In this document: positions 54,950 to 63,812 of the stretch, one piece after another
Numbering within the stretch: position 1 is the stretch's first letter
Layout: each line of letters opens with the position of its first letter
NCBI GenBank assembly: GCA_963843465.1
Contig: CAWJKP010000009.1
Coordinates: forward strand, 509,984-573,983
Reading direction: 5' to 3'
DNA length: 64,000 nucleotides
Origin: CAWJKP01 sp963843465
GTDB lineage: Bacteria; Planctomycetota; Planctomycetia; Pirellulales; Thermoguttaceae
Translations under genes and position numbers: made by a program
Notes under the pieces: model-generated
Told to the model about the DNA's origin: nothing
Databases searched by the model: none
What the model saw: only the letters and a program-made list of their open reading frames with translations

Positions 54950-55624
54950 CTACTCGAAGGCGAACAGGTCGCCAACCTCCCCGTTATCGTCGATCAGGTG
55001 CGCATAGACGCTCGTGGTGCCCAGGCTTGAGTGGCCTGCCGCCACCTTGACTTCCACGAGGCTCCGGCCGCCGTGAAGGGCATGGCTAACGAAGCTGTGC
55101 CTGCCATCGTGGACGGTCAACTGGTCGCGGCGCTCGTGGCCGAGGCACTTGCAGCAGACCTTGAACCTCTTGCGTAGATTCCTTCGGTCCAGGGCATGGC
55201 CGCGAGAATCCTTGTGCTGGCTGCAAATGAAGCAATCGGCGTCGGTTGCTCCCTGCTCCCGGCGAAAACGCTTCCACTCGACCAGATCAGCCAAGGTGCC
55301 GGCGTCCCAGAACAGCGGCACTTTCCTCGCCCGGTGCCCTTTGGTGATCTCCTTGCGGAGACGGAGCGTGGGCCGCGAGTTGTCCACCTGCACATCGCCA
55401 ACTTGCAGGCCGGCGATCTCGCTGGCTCTGAGGCCGCAGCACGCTGCAAGCCTGAAAATCGTCAGATTCATTCGTGTGTTGAGACTCCGGCGGGATTTCC
55501 GGTGCAAGTCGTCCAGGACGACCTTCATCTCGGCCGGCTGCAAAATCCGGGATCGGTCAATTGTCCAGGTCACGGTGTTCATCTCCAAAGGAGCAAGTTT
55601 GACTGCTTTCCACAATTCTGTCAT
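54950..55624 (-). CDS. Tyrosine recombinase/integrase
   Basis: 224 residues covering the catalytic domain. Arg 66 lies in CGLRASEIAGL, the HxxR motif is HDGR (172-175) in VHDGRHSFVSH, His 198 is in AGHSSLGTTS and the Tyr nucleophile 207 is in VYAH. The usual N-terminal core-binding domain is missing or reduced to about 45 residues, so this is a short integrase, or its 5' part has been lost; Met 15 (55582) is an alternative start. It lies beside noncoding DNA with repeated GTGTAAAC-type sites and 1.4 kb from a sigma-like gene, and is the main evidence that the 53-64 kb segment is an integrated element. Confidence 0.9.
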   Translation of the reverse strand: MTELWKAVKLAPLEMNTVTWTIDRSRILQPAEMKVVLDDLHRKSRRSLNTRMNLTIFRLAACCGLRASEIAGLQVGDVQVDNSRPTLRLRKEITKGHRARKVPLFWDAGTLADLVEWKRFRREQGATDADCFICSQHKDSRGHALDRRNLRKRFKVCCKCLGHERRDQLTVHDGRHSFVSHALHGGRSLVEVKVAAGHSSLGTTSVYAHLIDDNGEVGDLFAFE

Positions 55625-55732
55625 GTGGCTCGCCAGAAGTCAAGCGAGTTTGACTGCATTCCCTACGGAAAGCAGTCAAATCGGTCAAAGTAGCGGTTGT
55701 ATGGGCCGTTTGGCGGCCTGTGACACGAAAGT

Positions 55733-55818
55733 GCGTGTAAACGTGCGAATCTGGCCAGCGAAGCCGGTAACGCAAGTGCGTATAAACGCACCAACGTCAA
55801 ACGTGTGTGTAAACGCAC
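55733..55818. promoter_or_regulatory. Cluster of three GTGTAAAC-type sites upstream of the integrase
   Basis: GCGTGTAAACG (55733-55743), GTGCGTATAAACGCAC (55776-55791, a dyad GTGCGT/ACGCAC) and GTGTGTGTAAACGCAC (55803-55818) lie within 86 bp, spaced about 27-43 bp apart. Consensus GTGCGTGTAAACGCAC. Position upstream of the minus-strand integrase start (55624) suggests an operator or an integrase/excisionase-binding array. Confidence 0.6.
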
Positions 55819-56259
55819 GAAACCCGCCGGCGACTTCGTAGCGAGCCCCAACCGACGCGCTGCGGCGACCGCCTTCATGGCGGCCGGCGTTGAACAGTCA
55901 GGGCGGCCGTGACGGCAACGGCCGCCAGCAGCCCGCTGACAGCAGCACGTCGCCTGCTGGTCCTGAGAGTGGTGATCGTCCCCTGGACGCAAGGGCAGTC
56001 GTCCTGGACGATCTGGCGAGGTAGGCGACAGTGAGTGCAGCGACAGGACGCCAGCCAACGACGGCAGCATAACAGCATCGCTGTGGCCAACGGGCGGGAC
56101 GACTGAGGACGGCTACAGAGCGTCTCGGCGGGTGCTGACACGCCAAAACGGCCACTGGCGTCTTGGCGGGTCCAGGGACGCCAGGGCATGGCCAGGAACG
56201 CCAGGGTGGCCGTCCTGGGCGATCTGGACGACAACGGAAGCATTATGGAGGCGGGAACA
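55819..56259. other. Noncoding stretch between integrase promoter and next gene
   Basis: No credible gene. Around 56160-56220 the words CCAGGGACGCCAGGGCATGG and CCAGGAACGCCAGGGTGGCC form an imperfect tandem. The divergent arrangement (integrase leftwards, 56260 gene rightwards) makes this and the adjoining palindrome cluster the likely control region of the element. Confidence 0.4.
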
Positions 56260-56709
56260 ATGCGTGATCTCGGCGGGAGACGACCAGTACATCGCGTCGT
56301 CGGATTGCTCGATGACGGCACCCTGAAATTCATCGGCGCGGACCGTGCGGACTGTCCTGCGCAGTGGCGGGCGGTTTGGCGGCACAGGCACAAACTCAAC
56401 ACGAATCTTGCCCGATGGCTGCAAACGCTGGCCACTGAGCCGCCGGAGGTCGTTTTGCTCGGGGCGGCGATTGGGTTGCACGCGAAGGCGGCGAGGGCGA
56501 TCGCACGGGCGCTCGCTGAACTTTGCCACACGCTCACAGAAGATAAGGAGTGGGGACCGCGACCGCGAAAGGTGGCTCGACCCGAGCCGGACGGCTCACT
56601 GACCGTCTGGCCATCGCGTGAAGCCGCGGCAAAGGCGTTGGGGACGAGCCCCCCAGTAGTCAGGGACCGGATCGCGGACGGCGTACTGCTCGACGCCGGG
56701 CGCGGTTAG
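56260..56709 (+). CDS. Hypothetical element protein, possibly GIY-YIG/NUMOD-like
   Basis: 149 residues from ATG 56260, chosen because GGAGGCGG lies 8-15 bases upstream; the frame is open further. The N-terminal half (VHRVVGLLDDGTLKFIGADR, then WRHRHKLNTNLARWLQTL) has the order of elements of a degenerate GIY-YIG nuclease. The C-terminus (GSLTVWPSREAAAKALGTSP then PVVRDRIADGV) resembles a NUMOD-type DNA-binding helix. Both links are by eye only, and the catalytic residues are not clear. It is the first plus-strand gene after the integrase. Confidence 0.55.
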   Translation: MRDLGGRRPVHRVVGLLDDGTLKFIGADRADCPAQWRAVWRHRHKLNTNLARWLQTLATEPPEVVLLGAAIGLHAKAARAIARALAELCHTLTEDKEWGPRPRKVARPEPDGSLTVWPSREAAAKALGTSPPVVRDRIADGVLLDAGRG

Positions 56710-56713
56710 TAAC

Positions 56714-56730
56714 TTCGGTCAATGACCGAA
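56714..56730. repeat. 17-bp palindrome after the 56260 gene
   Basis: TTCGGTCA and TGACCGAA pair around a single A, a near-perfect operator-like palindrome just after the TAG at 56707-56709. Further on, TTCTAAC appears twice and CGCGCGTTAGA pairs with TCTAAC (56733-56763). The 358-bp gap to the sigma-like gene may therefore hold regulatory sites. No gene was seen in it. Confidence 0.5.
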
Positions 56731-57067
56731 TGTTCTAACGTCGCTTCTAACCGCGCGTTAGAGGCCGCAGTCAGGCTGCGCCCCACGCATATCTCCTGCA
56801 AAATCGCCGATTCCATCGGAATTTACGCACACTTCGACCGTGGGCGTTGATGTGACAAACGGAGAGACACCGCATCCAAAGCCAGAGCGGGCGATCCTGG
56901 CGGCCCTCGCAGCGGAATAACTCTAACATTTCTCCCCCGCGTTGATGTGTCAGGTGGAGGGGCACTTCGAGGCAGGAGATCGCCGAACAACTACCGTGGG
57001 CGAGCCGGTGGGGGGCCGGCAGCCCGTCACCATTGAACGACAACCATGAGATCGCGGGGGCTCCGCG

Positions 57068-57826
57068 ATGAACACCGTGAACGAGAGTCGCATTGCAGAA
57101 CTATGGGTCGAACTGGCCGGTCTCGACCTGACCACCGAGAAGGGCCAACAGAAGAACAAGGCCATCCGCAAGGAACTGATCGAACTGTATCCGCCGCTGG
57201 TGCAGAAGCGGGCTGAGTACATGGCCCGCAAGAAGTGGCCTGGCCACGACCCGGCACCGAGCGAGGACGAACTGATTTCGATCGGCTACATGGCGCTGAT
57301 TGAAATCCTGCGGAAGATGCGGCGGGATGCCGACACGCCGACCGCCTACCTCACCAAGGCTCTCGATCGTGCCATGTGGAAAGGGGCTTTTGCTGAGCAT
57401 GTCACGGCTGGACTGCCCTACCGGGAGGTTGCCGGGAAGATCGAACGGATGAACTTCCGACAGTTGGAAGTCGGGGAACACGTCAAGGGTGGCGGGATGG
57501 ACTGGAACCTGGGCTTCGACGGTCTGTGCTCACCAGTGGCGAGCGAATCGCCGTGGAATGAGTTCCACGACGGCGGGCACCAGGAACCACTTCCTGTCAA
57601 CGACAGGGTGGCCTTCAGCGAAACCACCGAATTACTGCTGTCGCTTTGTGAGACTGCCAATGAGCGGCGATTCGTTGAGGTGGTCGCCGAACTTGCGGCC
57701 GGCCCGGACCATGAATTCTGGGCCGGACACCAATACGACACCCTGGCAAAGCGTCTGGGGATCAGCCGCAGCAACGTCCAGCGGATCGCGGCGGCCCTCC
57801 GTGACCGCTACCGTGAATTTGGATAA
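57068..57826 (+). CDS. RNA polymerase sigma factor-like protein of the element
   Basis: 252 residues from ATG 57068. The N-terminal region (ELIELYPPLVQKRAEYMARK and SEDELISIGYMALIEILRKM) resembles sigma-70 region 2, and PTAYLTKALDRAMWKGAFAE the following helix. The C-terminal HTH (YDTLAKRLGISRSNVQRIAA then ALRDRYREF) is region 4-like. The long middle is specific. It could direct polymerase to element promoters or be a phage-type late activator; DNA binding by region 4 alone is the alternative. 77 bp before the next gene. Confidence 0.7.
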   Translation: MNTVNESRIAELWVELAGLDLTTEKGQQKNKAIRKELIELYPPLVQKRAEYMARKKWPGHDPAPSEDELISIGYMALIEILRKMRRDADTPTAYLTKALDRAMWKGAFAEHVTAGLPYREVAGKIERMNFRQLEVGEHVKGGGMDWNLGFDGLCSPVASESPWNEFHDGGHQEPLPVNDRVAFSETTELLLSLCETANERRFVEVVAELAAGPDHEFWAGHQYDTLAKRLGISRSNVQRIAAALRDRYREFG

Positions 57827-57903
57827 AAGAGGTAAACTAGGCGATAGTTCTTGGGTCAAAACCCAGCGGAACGCCTCTAATCATAGGGGAGAGGAGCTAT
57901 ACC

Positions 57904-58143
57904 GTGACCACGCTTGAGAACGCTGACGTAGGACTGTTCGTCCGGGACCATACCATCGCCAGACCAGGAGTGGCGACCGCCGTGGGGCGGCTCCGGGCGG
58001 CCTACCAAAAACACCGCGGACCAATTGGGAAGAACGTCTTCTTGGCTGAGCTTGGTCGTGCCGGCTGCACCCTGATCGAGCATGATGGAGTTACGCTCAT
58101 CGCCGGGCGCTATCTCCCCGAGGAGCCAGCAACCTGCGTGTAA
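57904..58143 (+). CDS. Small hypothetical protein
   Basis: 79 residues from GTG 57904 with GGAGAGGAG 8-16 bases upstream. The predicted protein (RPGVATAVGRLRAAYQKHRG, GPIGKNVFLAELGRAGCTLI then EHDGVTLIAGRYL) looks like a compact DNA-binding fold with a regular helix-turn-helix-like segment. It has no named family that I recognise. Its stop codon TAA lies inside a GTGTAAAC-type site (58136-58145), so it may be autoregulated or the site is part of a wider array. A hairpin (TTGGGT/ACCCAG) lies in the gap before it. Confidence 0.6.
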   Translation: MTTLENADVGLFVRDHTIARPGVATAVGRLRAAYQKHRGPIGKNVFLAELGRAGCTLIEHDGVTLIAGRYLPEEPATCV

Positions 58144-58508
58144 ACAACACATTGCCGGCGAATGCCCCCGCCCTGCCGGCAACGGACCAACAGCGGCAAC
58201 GGCGTGGTCGTCTGCGACAGAGCGACCACAGAGCCCCCCGTGCCGCTGCTGGTCCACGATACACGGCCGCCGAGCCCGCCTCGGGCCGGACGGCGGAGTG
58301 TGCCGTCCGGGTACTCCACACGCCGGCGCGGGCTCGATGGTCGGCAGCACCTCGCCAGGCTCAGCCGACGAGGGCACCACAGCCGACCAGACGGCAGGCA
58401 CTTGCTGTCAGCAACCCGCCCAGAGGTTTAATCACCCGCCAGCGGCATTGATACATCCTACGGTGTTTATTGTAACAGCCATACGAGGAGGCTGGCGGGT
58501 CCAGGCAG

Positions 58509-58803
58509 GGGAAGCACCTGGGAAGCAACCGGGAAGCAACGAGGTGCTTCCCAGCCATGTTAAGGTCTTTGGTATGAACAAGTTGCGCCGATAAGTGGGA
58601 AGCAAATTCCCTACTGTGCGCAATCCTATAGGGAATTGATAGTTCGAGAGGGGTAGACTACCCCCTAGCGCAATATATTTAATGTTTCCTGTACGTAAGA
58701 AAGGGGCCATTTCCTGTTGCTTCCCAGTTTCTTATCGTAACTACCTTACTGGTAAGGCAGTTAGGGAAATGGGAAGCAACTGGGTGCTTCCCAGGTGCTT
58801 CCA
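58509..58803. other. Iteron-like array, putative replication origin
   Basis: The 8-mer GGGAAGCA or its complement TGCTTCCC occurs at 58509, 58520, 58531, 58545, 58597, 58718, 58771 and 58785, with a near match at 58796. Several sit in larger palindromes such as GGAAGCAACTGGGTGCTTCC. The array flanks an AT-richer stretch (about 58609-58690, containing CAATATATTTAATG and the dyad GGGGTAGACTACCCC). It lies immediately upstream of the PrimPol-helicase gene. Iterons plus AT-rich DNA next to an initiator or primase is the classical layout of a plasmid or phage origin. 58144-58508 has no gene. Confidence 0.65.
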
Positions 58804-58943
58804 GACCTGAAACAACACGCAAATCTGGCCACACCCCGGTTGCAACGGGCGGCCAGTTCCCGGTCGGTGGGCTTGCCCATCGTCCCACCGGCCGGGCTCG
58901 AATCACAAGCATTCTGCGGACGGGCATTTGGTGGGCATTCACG

Positions 58944-59904
58944 ATGGGATTGATGGGCATTATGACCGACACCATGACCGACACCTCTATTACTGCGTCC
59001 GTGGTTCTTGTCGGGCCGGCCGCCGAGCCGGCCACCGGACCTGGCCCCGCGCCGCTGCCAGCAGCCGAACCCGCGCCGCTGCCGGTGTCATCGACGCCAG
59101 TGCCATCGAAGCCGGCAAAGCAGGCGTCTGCCGACGTGTTGACGTGGAGCCGGCTCTTGGCCCGGGAACTCAAGGAGATCGACAGCCCCTACGCCGAGTT
59201 TTTCCATGAGGGGCTGGAGGTCCATTTCGATCCGGTCGAGAACGACGACGACGCGCTGGACCAGTGGGGCGGTCAGTGGCCGATCCCCGGTGATCCGCAC
59301 GCCTGGACGGTCCCCCATGCGGGGGCAACCGCGCCTGAAAACAATGATACCGCTGTCAACTACCACCCGAAGCTGGTGCTTTGTTCGGGCACCAGTTGGT
59401 GGAACTATCTGCTCGGCATCACCGAAGCGGTCATGTTCGACTTCGACCTTTCGCACGGGGCCAAGGGACTCGACGAAGACGGCATTGCCAAGATTGACGC
59501 CCTGGCCCAGCAGCATCCGGCGATCATGGCGACGGCCAGTAAGGGTGGCGGCGGTCGCCACTGGCTCGTGTTTGTCGAGCCCATGCCCGCAAAGACCCGC
59601 GGCGACCATAAACGCAACGGCGATGCGGTTATGGCCGAGCTTTCGCGGTTGCTTGGCGTAGACATCAAGCCGCTGAAGTGCAGCCATGCGATCATCCAGT
59701 ACGTCTACCACCGCGCTCCTGCCCCCGGCGGCTTCAGGCTCATTAAGCGGGCCACGGCGAAGCTCAAGGTCGATCCACTGCCGCCCGAGCCCGAAGGCAA
59801 ACTGGTGGAAATGGAAGCCCAGGACTGGGACGAAACGCACCGCGCGATTTTCACCGCTGTGCGGGCGGCCGGCTACATCGTCGAAGAGAAGACGGACGGC
59901 AAGG
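58944..59904 (+). CDS. PrimPol-helicase, N-terminal primase part
   Basis: From ATG 58944 (58962 and 58974 are alternatives). A Pro/Ala-rich leader, then ARELKEIDSPYAEFFHEGLE, and an archaeo-eukaryotic primase-like core: AVMFDFDLSHG (metal-binding DxD at about 165) and ATASKGGGGRHWLVFVE (about 197-212, the G-H motif), then RLLGVDIKPLKCSHAIIQYV. The primase would make primers for element replication. The frame ends in nonsense after DGKGCATGR because one extra G sits in the GGG run at about 59902-59904; removing it gives GKDAPLVELHTAGLLADFTK in the next frame. Confidence 0.8.
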
Positions 59905-61662
59905 GATGCGCCACTGGTCGAACTGCACACCGCCGGCCTGCTGGCGGACTTCACGAAGAACCGGCGGACGGGCCTGTTTTCGACGGTGAGCACTGGAAAA
60001 CACTCGAAGCCCAACGCCTACGCTTACGCCCTGTCCAACGGTGCGCTCAGCGTCTTCCGCCACAATCAGGACGAGGAGACCGAGGACTGGTTTACCACGT
60101 CTGACGGTAAGGTTGGGATCAAGTACAACTACCCGACTACTTTCGATAAGGCTGTGCCGCTGTGCGGTCAGTTTGACCGGCGGGGCAATGGCATCCTTAG
60201 CGACTACGACGAGTTTGCACGGCTGCTCGGGCTCAAGCTCGAAGTCCCGCCCTTGCTGAAGGCACGGACCCTGGTCGTCCGGCGCGAAGGCCGCAATCTG
60301 TTCTTCTCGACCAGCGGCGACCGAAGTGAGCGGGACGAGGCACCCAAGGGCTGGCGTTACTACCGCGGGAAGTGGGAAGCCGATCTGATCGACTGCCTGC
60401 CCGAAGTGAAGGTCGAACTCAACGACGACACCGTTCGCCAGACGACCACCGAAGACATGGCGGATGATTGGGTCATCAAGGATGCCCGCGGCAACTGGAT
60501 TTCACAGTCACTTGCGGCAATCAAGACGTATCTCAAGGGCGGTGGTCACACCGACGCCGAGGTCGCGGAAATTCTCCGCGAGCACATGGAGAACAATTAC
60601 CAGTTGCAACGGATTCCCTTCGCCCCCGAGTATTCGCCGGGCCGGCTCTGGAACCGCTACGGTGCAAAGCTGGCTTGCGAGCCCGTGAAGGGCGAGTTCC
60701 CGCACATCCAAGGTATTCTGGACAACTGGGGCAAGAACCTGACTGCGGCCGTCCTGGCTGAACCCTGGTGCCAGGCACACGGGATTACGACCGGCGCTGC
60801 CTACCTGAAGCTTTGGTCTGCGGTCCTCTATCGCCATCCTGACTGGCGGCTGCCCTACCTGTTCGGCTATTCGACCGCACAGAACATCGGGAAGTCTACC
60901 TTCCCGCGAATGCTCACCCGCGGGATCAAAGGCAAGATCGGCTGGGCCGAGCTTCGCAAGGAAATCATCCGCGACGACTTCAACGATCAGATGTTCGGCG
61001 CGGCGCTCTGCATCCTGGAAGAGATCGACCTGTCTGCAAACTATGCGGCATATCAACTCATCAAGAACCTCATCGACAACCCGTACCTGAAGATTCGCGG
61101 CATCTTTGCCAAGGCGATCACGGTCGTCAACTACACGCACCTTCTGCATACAGCGAATGCACGCTATCACTGTGCCGTGTTCCCTGGCGACAAGCGCAGC
61201 ATCCTGACGCGGGTCGATCCCTTTCACGGTCCCGAACTGGATTGGATCACCAGGTTGCGGCCGATCGTGGACCGTGAAATGCCGGCCTTCTTATTCCACT
61301 TGTTCAACGAAGTGGAATTGCCGCCATCCTCGGGCCGACTGTATCTGCCGGTGCTGGAGACCGAGGACAAGAAGCAGGCTATGGCCGAGCGCCAGGCTGA
61401 GGTCGAGGGATGGTTCGATTCGCTGCGAACCCTTGCCTATGACAACCAAATCGTCGAAAAGACGGCTGGTGAAATCCTGCACCTGCTGGTCGGCGCAACC
61501 ACCGATGCCAAGTTGTCTAAGACGGCCGCCGGGTTCTTCACGCAGTTGATGCAGGTACATCAAAGCGGACGCCTCAAGAACGCCGGCTTGGTAATGACGA
61601 TTCTTGCAGGCGACAAGCGTAGTCCGACTCGGTATACGGTCCAGCCCGGCCTTGACTTGTGA
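59904..61662 (+). CDS. PrimPol-helicase, C-terminal helicase part
   Basis: Continues in the frame of 59686-61662: DAPLVELHTAGLLADFTKNR, a linker region, then the superfamily 3-type ATPase. Walker A is FGYSTAQNIGKSTFPRMLT (about 60857-60910), Walker B is ALCILEEIDLS (about 61003-61035), with KAITVVNYTHLLHTANARYH downstream as the motif C-like region. The C-terminus (AGFFTQLMQVHQSGRLKNAG) resembles the winged-helix tail of D5-type helicases. Together with the N-terminal part this is a single primase-helicase of about 905 residues for element replication. Confidence 0.85.
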
Positions 61663-61708
61663 TGCTGTTGTACCTTCACCTTTCTTTTCACCCCTGGAAC
61701 TATAACCA

Positions 61709-62074
61709 ATGAAGAAGATGACTGCGACTGAGTACGAGGCCCTCGACACTGTTTTCACGCGAGTGTGTGCCGAGTTGGGACCGTGGTGGGGTCGCGTTTG
61801 GTTTGCCGGCGCGAGTACCGCGCGGGACAAGTTCGAGGACTTGGCTAAGGCGCTCTTTGAATTGCGAATCGCTCTCCACGATGAGTTCGATAGCGCGTTT
61901 GCGAGCGGACAGAATGATCTGTCAGTGTTGCCCGAAGACGAGCAGCCGAGGGTGCTGCCCACGGATCGTCTGAGCCGCGAACACTTCGAGACCTTCATGC
62001 GGATGATCCTCTGTGGTTCGATTTGTTCAGACGGCGACAATTGGCGGGGAATTCGACTCAAGCAGCACAGCTAA
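61709..62074 (+). CDS. Hypothetical element protein
   Basis: 121 residues from ATG 61709, 46 bp after the primase-helicase. Aromatic- and acid-rich helical protein (AELGPWWGRVWFAGASTARD, EDLAKALFELRIALHDEFDS, RLSREHFETFMRMILCG). No recognised family. The composition and compact spacing match the adjacent small genes. Confidence 0.6.
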   Translation: MKKMTATEYEALDTVFTRVCAELGPWWGRVWFAGASTARDKFEDLAKALFELRIALHDEFDSAFASGQNDLSVLPEDEQPRVLPTDRLSREHFETFMRMILCGSICSDGDNWRGIRLKQHS

Positions 62075-62155
62075 ACCCGTCCACTGATCCTTACGCCGGG
62101 CCTTCTGCCGGCACCGACTCGGCGGTTTCCGCGGTTCTACACCGCCAAGGAACTG

Positions 62156-62476
62156 GTGGCTCTGGATCGGTCGCCTTGTTCACCGGAGCGGGTCAAGCCG
62201 CTAACCTGGCGTGACACTCTTCGTCGGGAACCGCGGCTCGCCTCAGTGATGGCGCTGGTCAAGAAGCTGCATCCTTACAGCGACGACGAAGGCAAGGAGC
62301 CGTTCGCGTGGGGCGTCATTAAGCAGATGTTCTTGCCGCTCGTCGGGCACGAGGCCGAGAAGTACGAGTTGCGGAACTCGACGTGCTACGACGTGGCCTA
62401 CGACAGCCTGGTGTCGTACTTCGAGTCTGGCCGGCCGCTGCGATCCAGGCGCGTGTCCACCAAGCGTGTGGCGTGA
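62156..62476 (+). CDS. Small hypothetical element protein
   Basis: 106 residues with GTG 62156 as the first usable start; open sequence continues upstream (RFPRFYTAKELVALD) so a rarer start there is possible. The body (LRREPRLASVMALVKKLHPY, EPFAWGVIKQMFLPLVGHEA, NSTCYDVAYDSLVSYFESGR) is helical and has a phage/plasmid character. Function unknown. Confidence 0.55.
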   Translation: MALDRSPCSPERVKPLTWRDTLRREPRLASVMALVKKLHPYSDDEGKEPFAWGVIKQMFLPLVGHEAEKYELRNSTCYDVAYDSLVSYFESGRPLRSRRVSTKRVA

Positions 62477-62511
62477 CACCCGCCAGCGACGTTTTCTTCA
62501 AGGAAATAGTT

Positions 62512-62740
62512 ATGCTCTTCGTCCAGTTTCACAATCGTGATGGCACTACCCGGCAGCTATGTTGACCGTGGTCGTCTGCTAGGGTATAGTTTCGCCGGCC
62601 GGCTCGGCCCTTTCACAACCCAAATCTCAACTCCCCATCTCACGCTAAAGCACCACTGCCAGTTCGGCGAGTGGTGTTTCTATTTGGACCCGCCCGACGC
62701 TTGGTATCGAGTAAGCCTTGATGCCGTGCATCTATGGTAA
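62512..62740 (+). CDS. Small hypothetical protein, probably frameshifted
   Basis: ATG 62512 follows AAGGAA (a good ribosome binding site) and encodes MLFVQFHNRDGTTRQL before an early stop. The next frame from about 62537 carries VDRGRLLGYSFAGRLGPFTT and CQFGEWCFYLDPPDAWYRVS to 62740. Joining the two frames by one base change near 62560 gives a coherent protein of about 75 residues. No family recognised. Confidence 0.45.
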
Positions 62741-62817
62741 GGGCACCATTCACTACCCCTGTTGAAACAGGGATCGCGCTGGAGCGCTTCCAGGGTTCTT
62801 GTTGTGAGTAACACGCT

Positions 62818-63057
62818 ATGTGGATTGGAAACACACGCATCAAGCTCGATGAGTTCCTGGCGGACCTTTACTATTTCTTCGAGGCCATGCGCGACCGCCA
62901 TCGAATCAAGTTGTGGCTGGCCAAGAAGCCAAGGATTAAGACCCTCACCGTCGAAGGCATGAAGGCGCTCTACGAGTCGCAGATGTGTCCGCAGTACCGG
63001 ATGCCTGGCGACGAGGCATTTCGGCGTCTGGCCGCCCAGATCAGGGAGGGCAAGTAA
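62818..63057 (+). CDS. Small hypothetical element protein
   Basis: 79 residues from ATG 62818: MWIGNTRIKLDEFLADLYYF, MRDRHRIKLWLAKKPRIKTL, MPGDEAFRRLAAQIREGK. Helical and basic. Its stop TAA abuts the next ATG (63055-63057 and 63058), so the two genes are translationally coupled. No family was recognised. Confidence 0.65.
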   Translation: MWIGNTRIKLDEFLADLYYFFEAMRDRHRIKLWLAKKPRIKTLTVEGMKALYESQMCPQYRMPGDEAFRRLAAQIREGK

Positions 63058-63507
63058 ATGCCCTACCAATTCGACGAATCAACCCAGCGAGAACTCGACG
63101 CCTTCCGCGGGGACGACATGACCCAATGCGGTCAAGAGATCGCCATTGCGAAGATGCTACTTTCCCGGGCCGTTCAAGCTGGCAACACTGGCCTCGCAAA
63201 CGCGCTCCTGGGCACGATTGCCAAGTTGTGTGCCACGCACGTTTCGGCCCAGATCAGGACTGGCCAACTCGTGGGGTCCAGCGAACTTTCGCGCCTGGGC
63301 CAACTTCTGGCGGCAGCATTGACACACCGTTTGTCGTCGGCACCCGGGTTCGAGCAACTGGCCGACGTGATCCTGTCAGATTGGTCGGAGATTTTCAAGA
63401 ACAGGCAAAGCCTTCTGACGATGGAGGTCGAGAGCACCGGAGTGACGGTGCCAGCGACCGAAAACACGAGCCACCCGGCGGGCAGCCTGGCGAGGTCGAG
63501 CAAATGA
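63058..63507 (+). CDS. Hypothetical element protein
   Basis: 149 residues. An alpha-helical core (EIAIAKMLLSRAVQAGNTGL, ANALLGTIAKLCATHVSAQI, LSRLGQLLAAALTHRLSSAP) resembles in style the small terminase or DNA-packaging partner proteins of phages, but this is only an impression from helix pattern and position. The C-terminal 35 residues are Ser/Thr-rich. It is coupled to 62818-63057 and overlaps by a few bases an ATG at 63504. Confidence 0.6.
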   Translation: MPYQFDESTQRELDAFRGDDMTQCGQEIAIAKMLLSRAVQAGNTGLANALLGTIAKLCATHVSAQIRTGQLVGSSELSRLGQLLAAALTHRLSSAPGFEQLADVILSDWSEIFKNRQSLLTMEVESTGVTVPATENTSHPAGSLARSSK

Positions 63508-63534
63508 CCAACCTACAAAAGCAACTCGACGAGA

Positions 63535-63702
63535 ATGGTCGCCGCCACCTGCGTCGTCTGTGGTGGTGTCGTGGAGCCGGCTTACCGCGGGACCTCCACG
63601 CGGCCCAAATGCGAGTCGTGCCAGTGCTCGACGTGGCTACGGTTGAAGTGCCGCGGTCGGAGTATGTCACGACCGTTTCTGGTCCCTGAGAAAACAACGT
63701 AG
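63535..63702 (+). CDS. Small zinc-finger protein
   Basis: 55 residues from ATG 63535 with two Cys pairs in ATCVVCGGVVEPAYRGTSTR and CESCQCSTWLRLKC, a treble-clef-type zinc ribbon. A rival frame from ATG 63504 (MTNLQKQLDENGRRHL...) overlaps it and has the better ribosome binding site; the cysteine spacing favours the 63535 frame, possibly reached by a frameshift from the 63504 start. Typical of small phage/plasmid proteins. Confidence 0.5.
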   Translation: MVAATCVVCGGVVEPAYRGTSTRPKCESCQCSTWLRLKCRGRSMSRPFLVPEKTT

Positions 63703-63812
63703 GCGTGGAGGGTCTCAGCCTCCTCTTCTCACCCTTCCACGCTCGGCCGGGGGCGGCGTTTTGCACGAACGGCGCTGCCCTCGGTTCCTTTTTAATCCAC
63801 AGGAGAACAACA

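Noticed and set aside
58597..58620. Iteron array read as a transcription terminator
   Set aside because: The sites are spread over 300 bp in both orientations with no T-run, better explained as binding sites.
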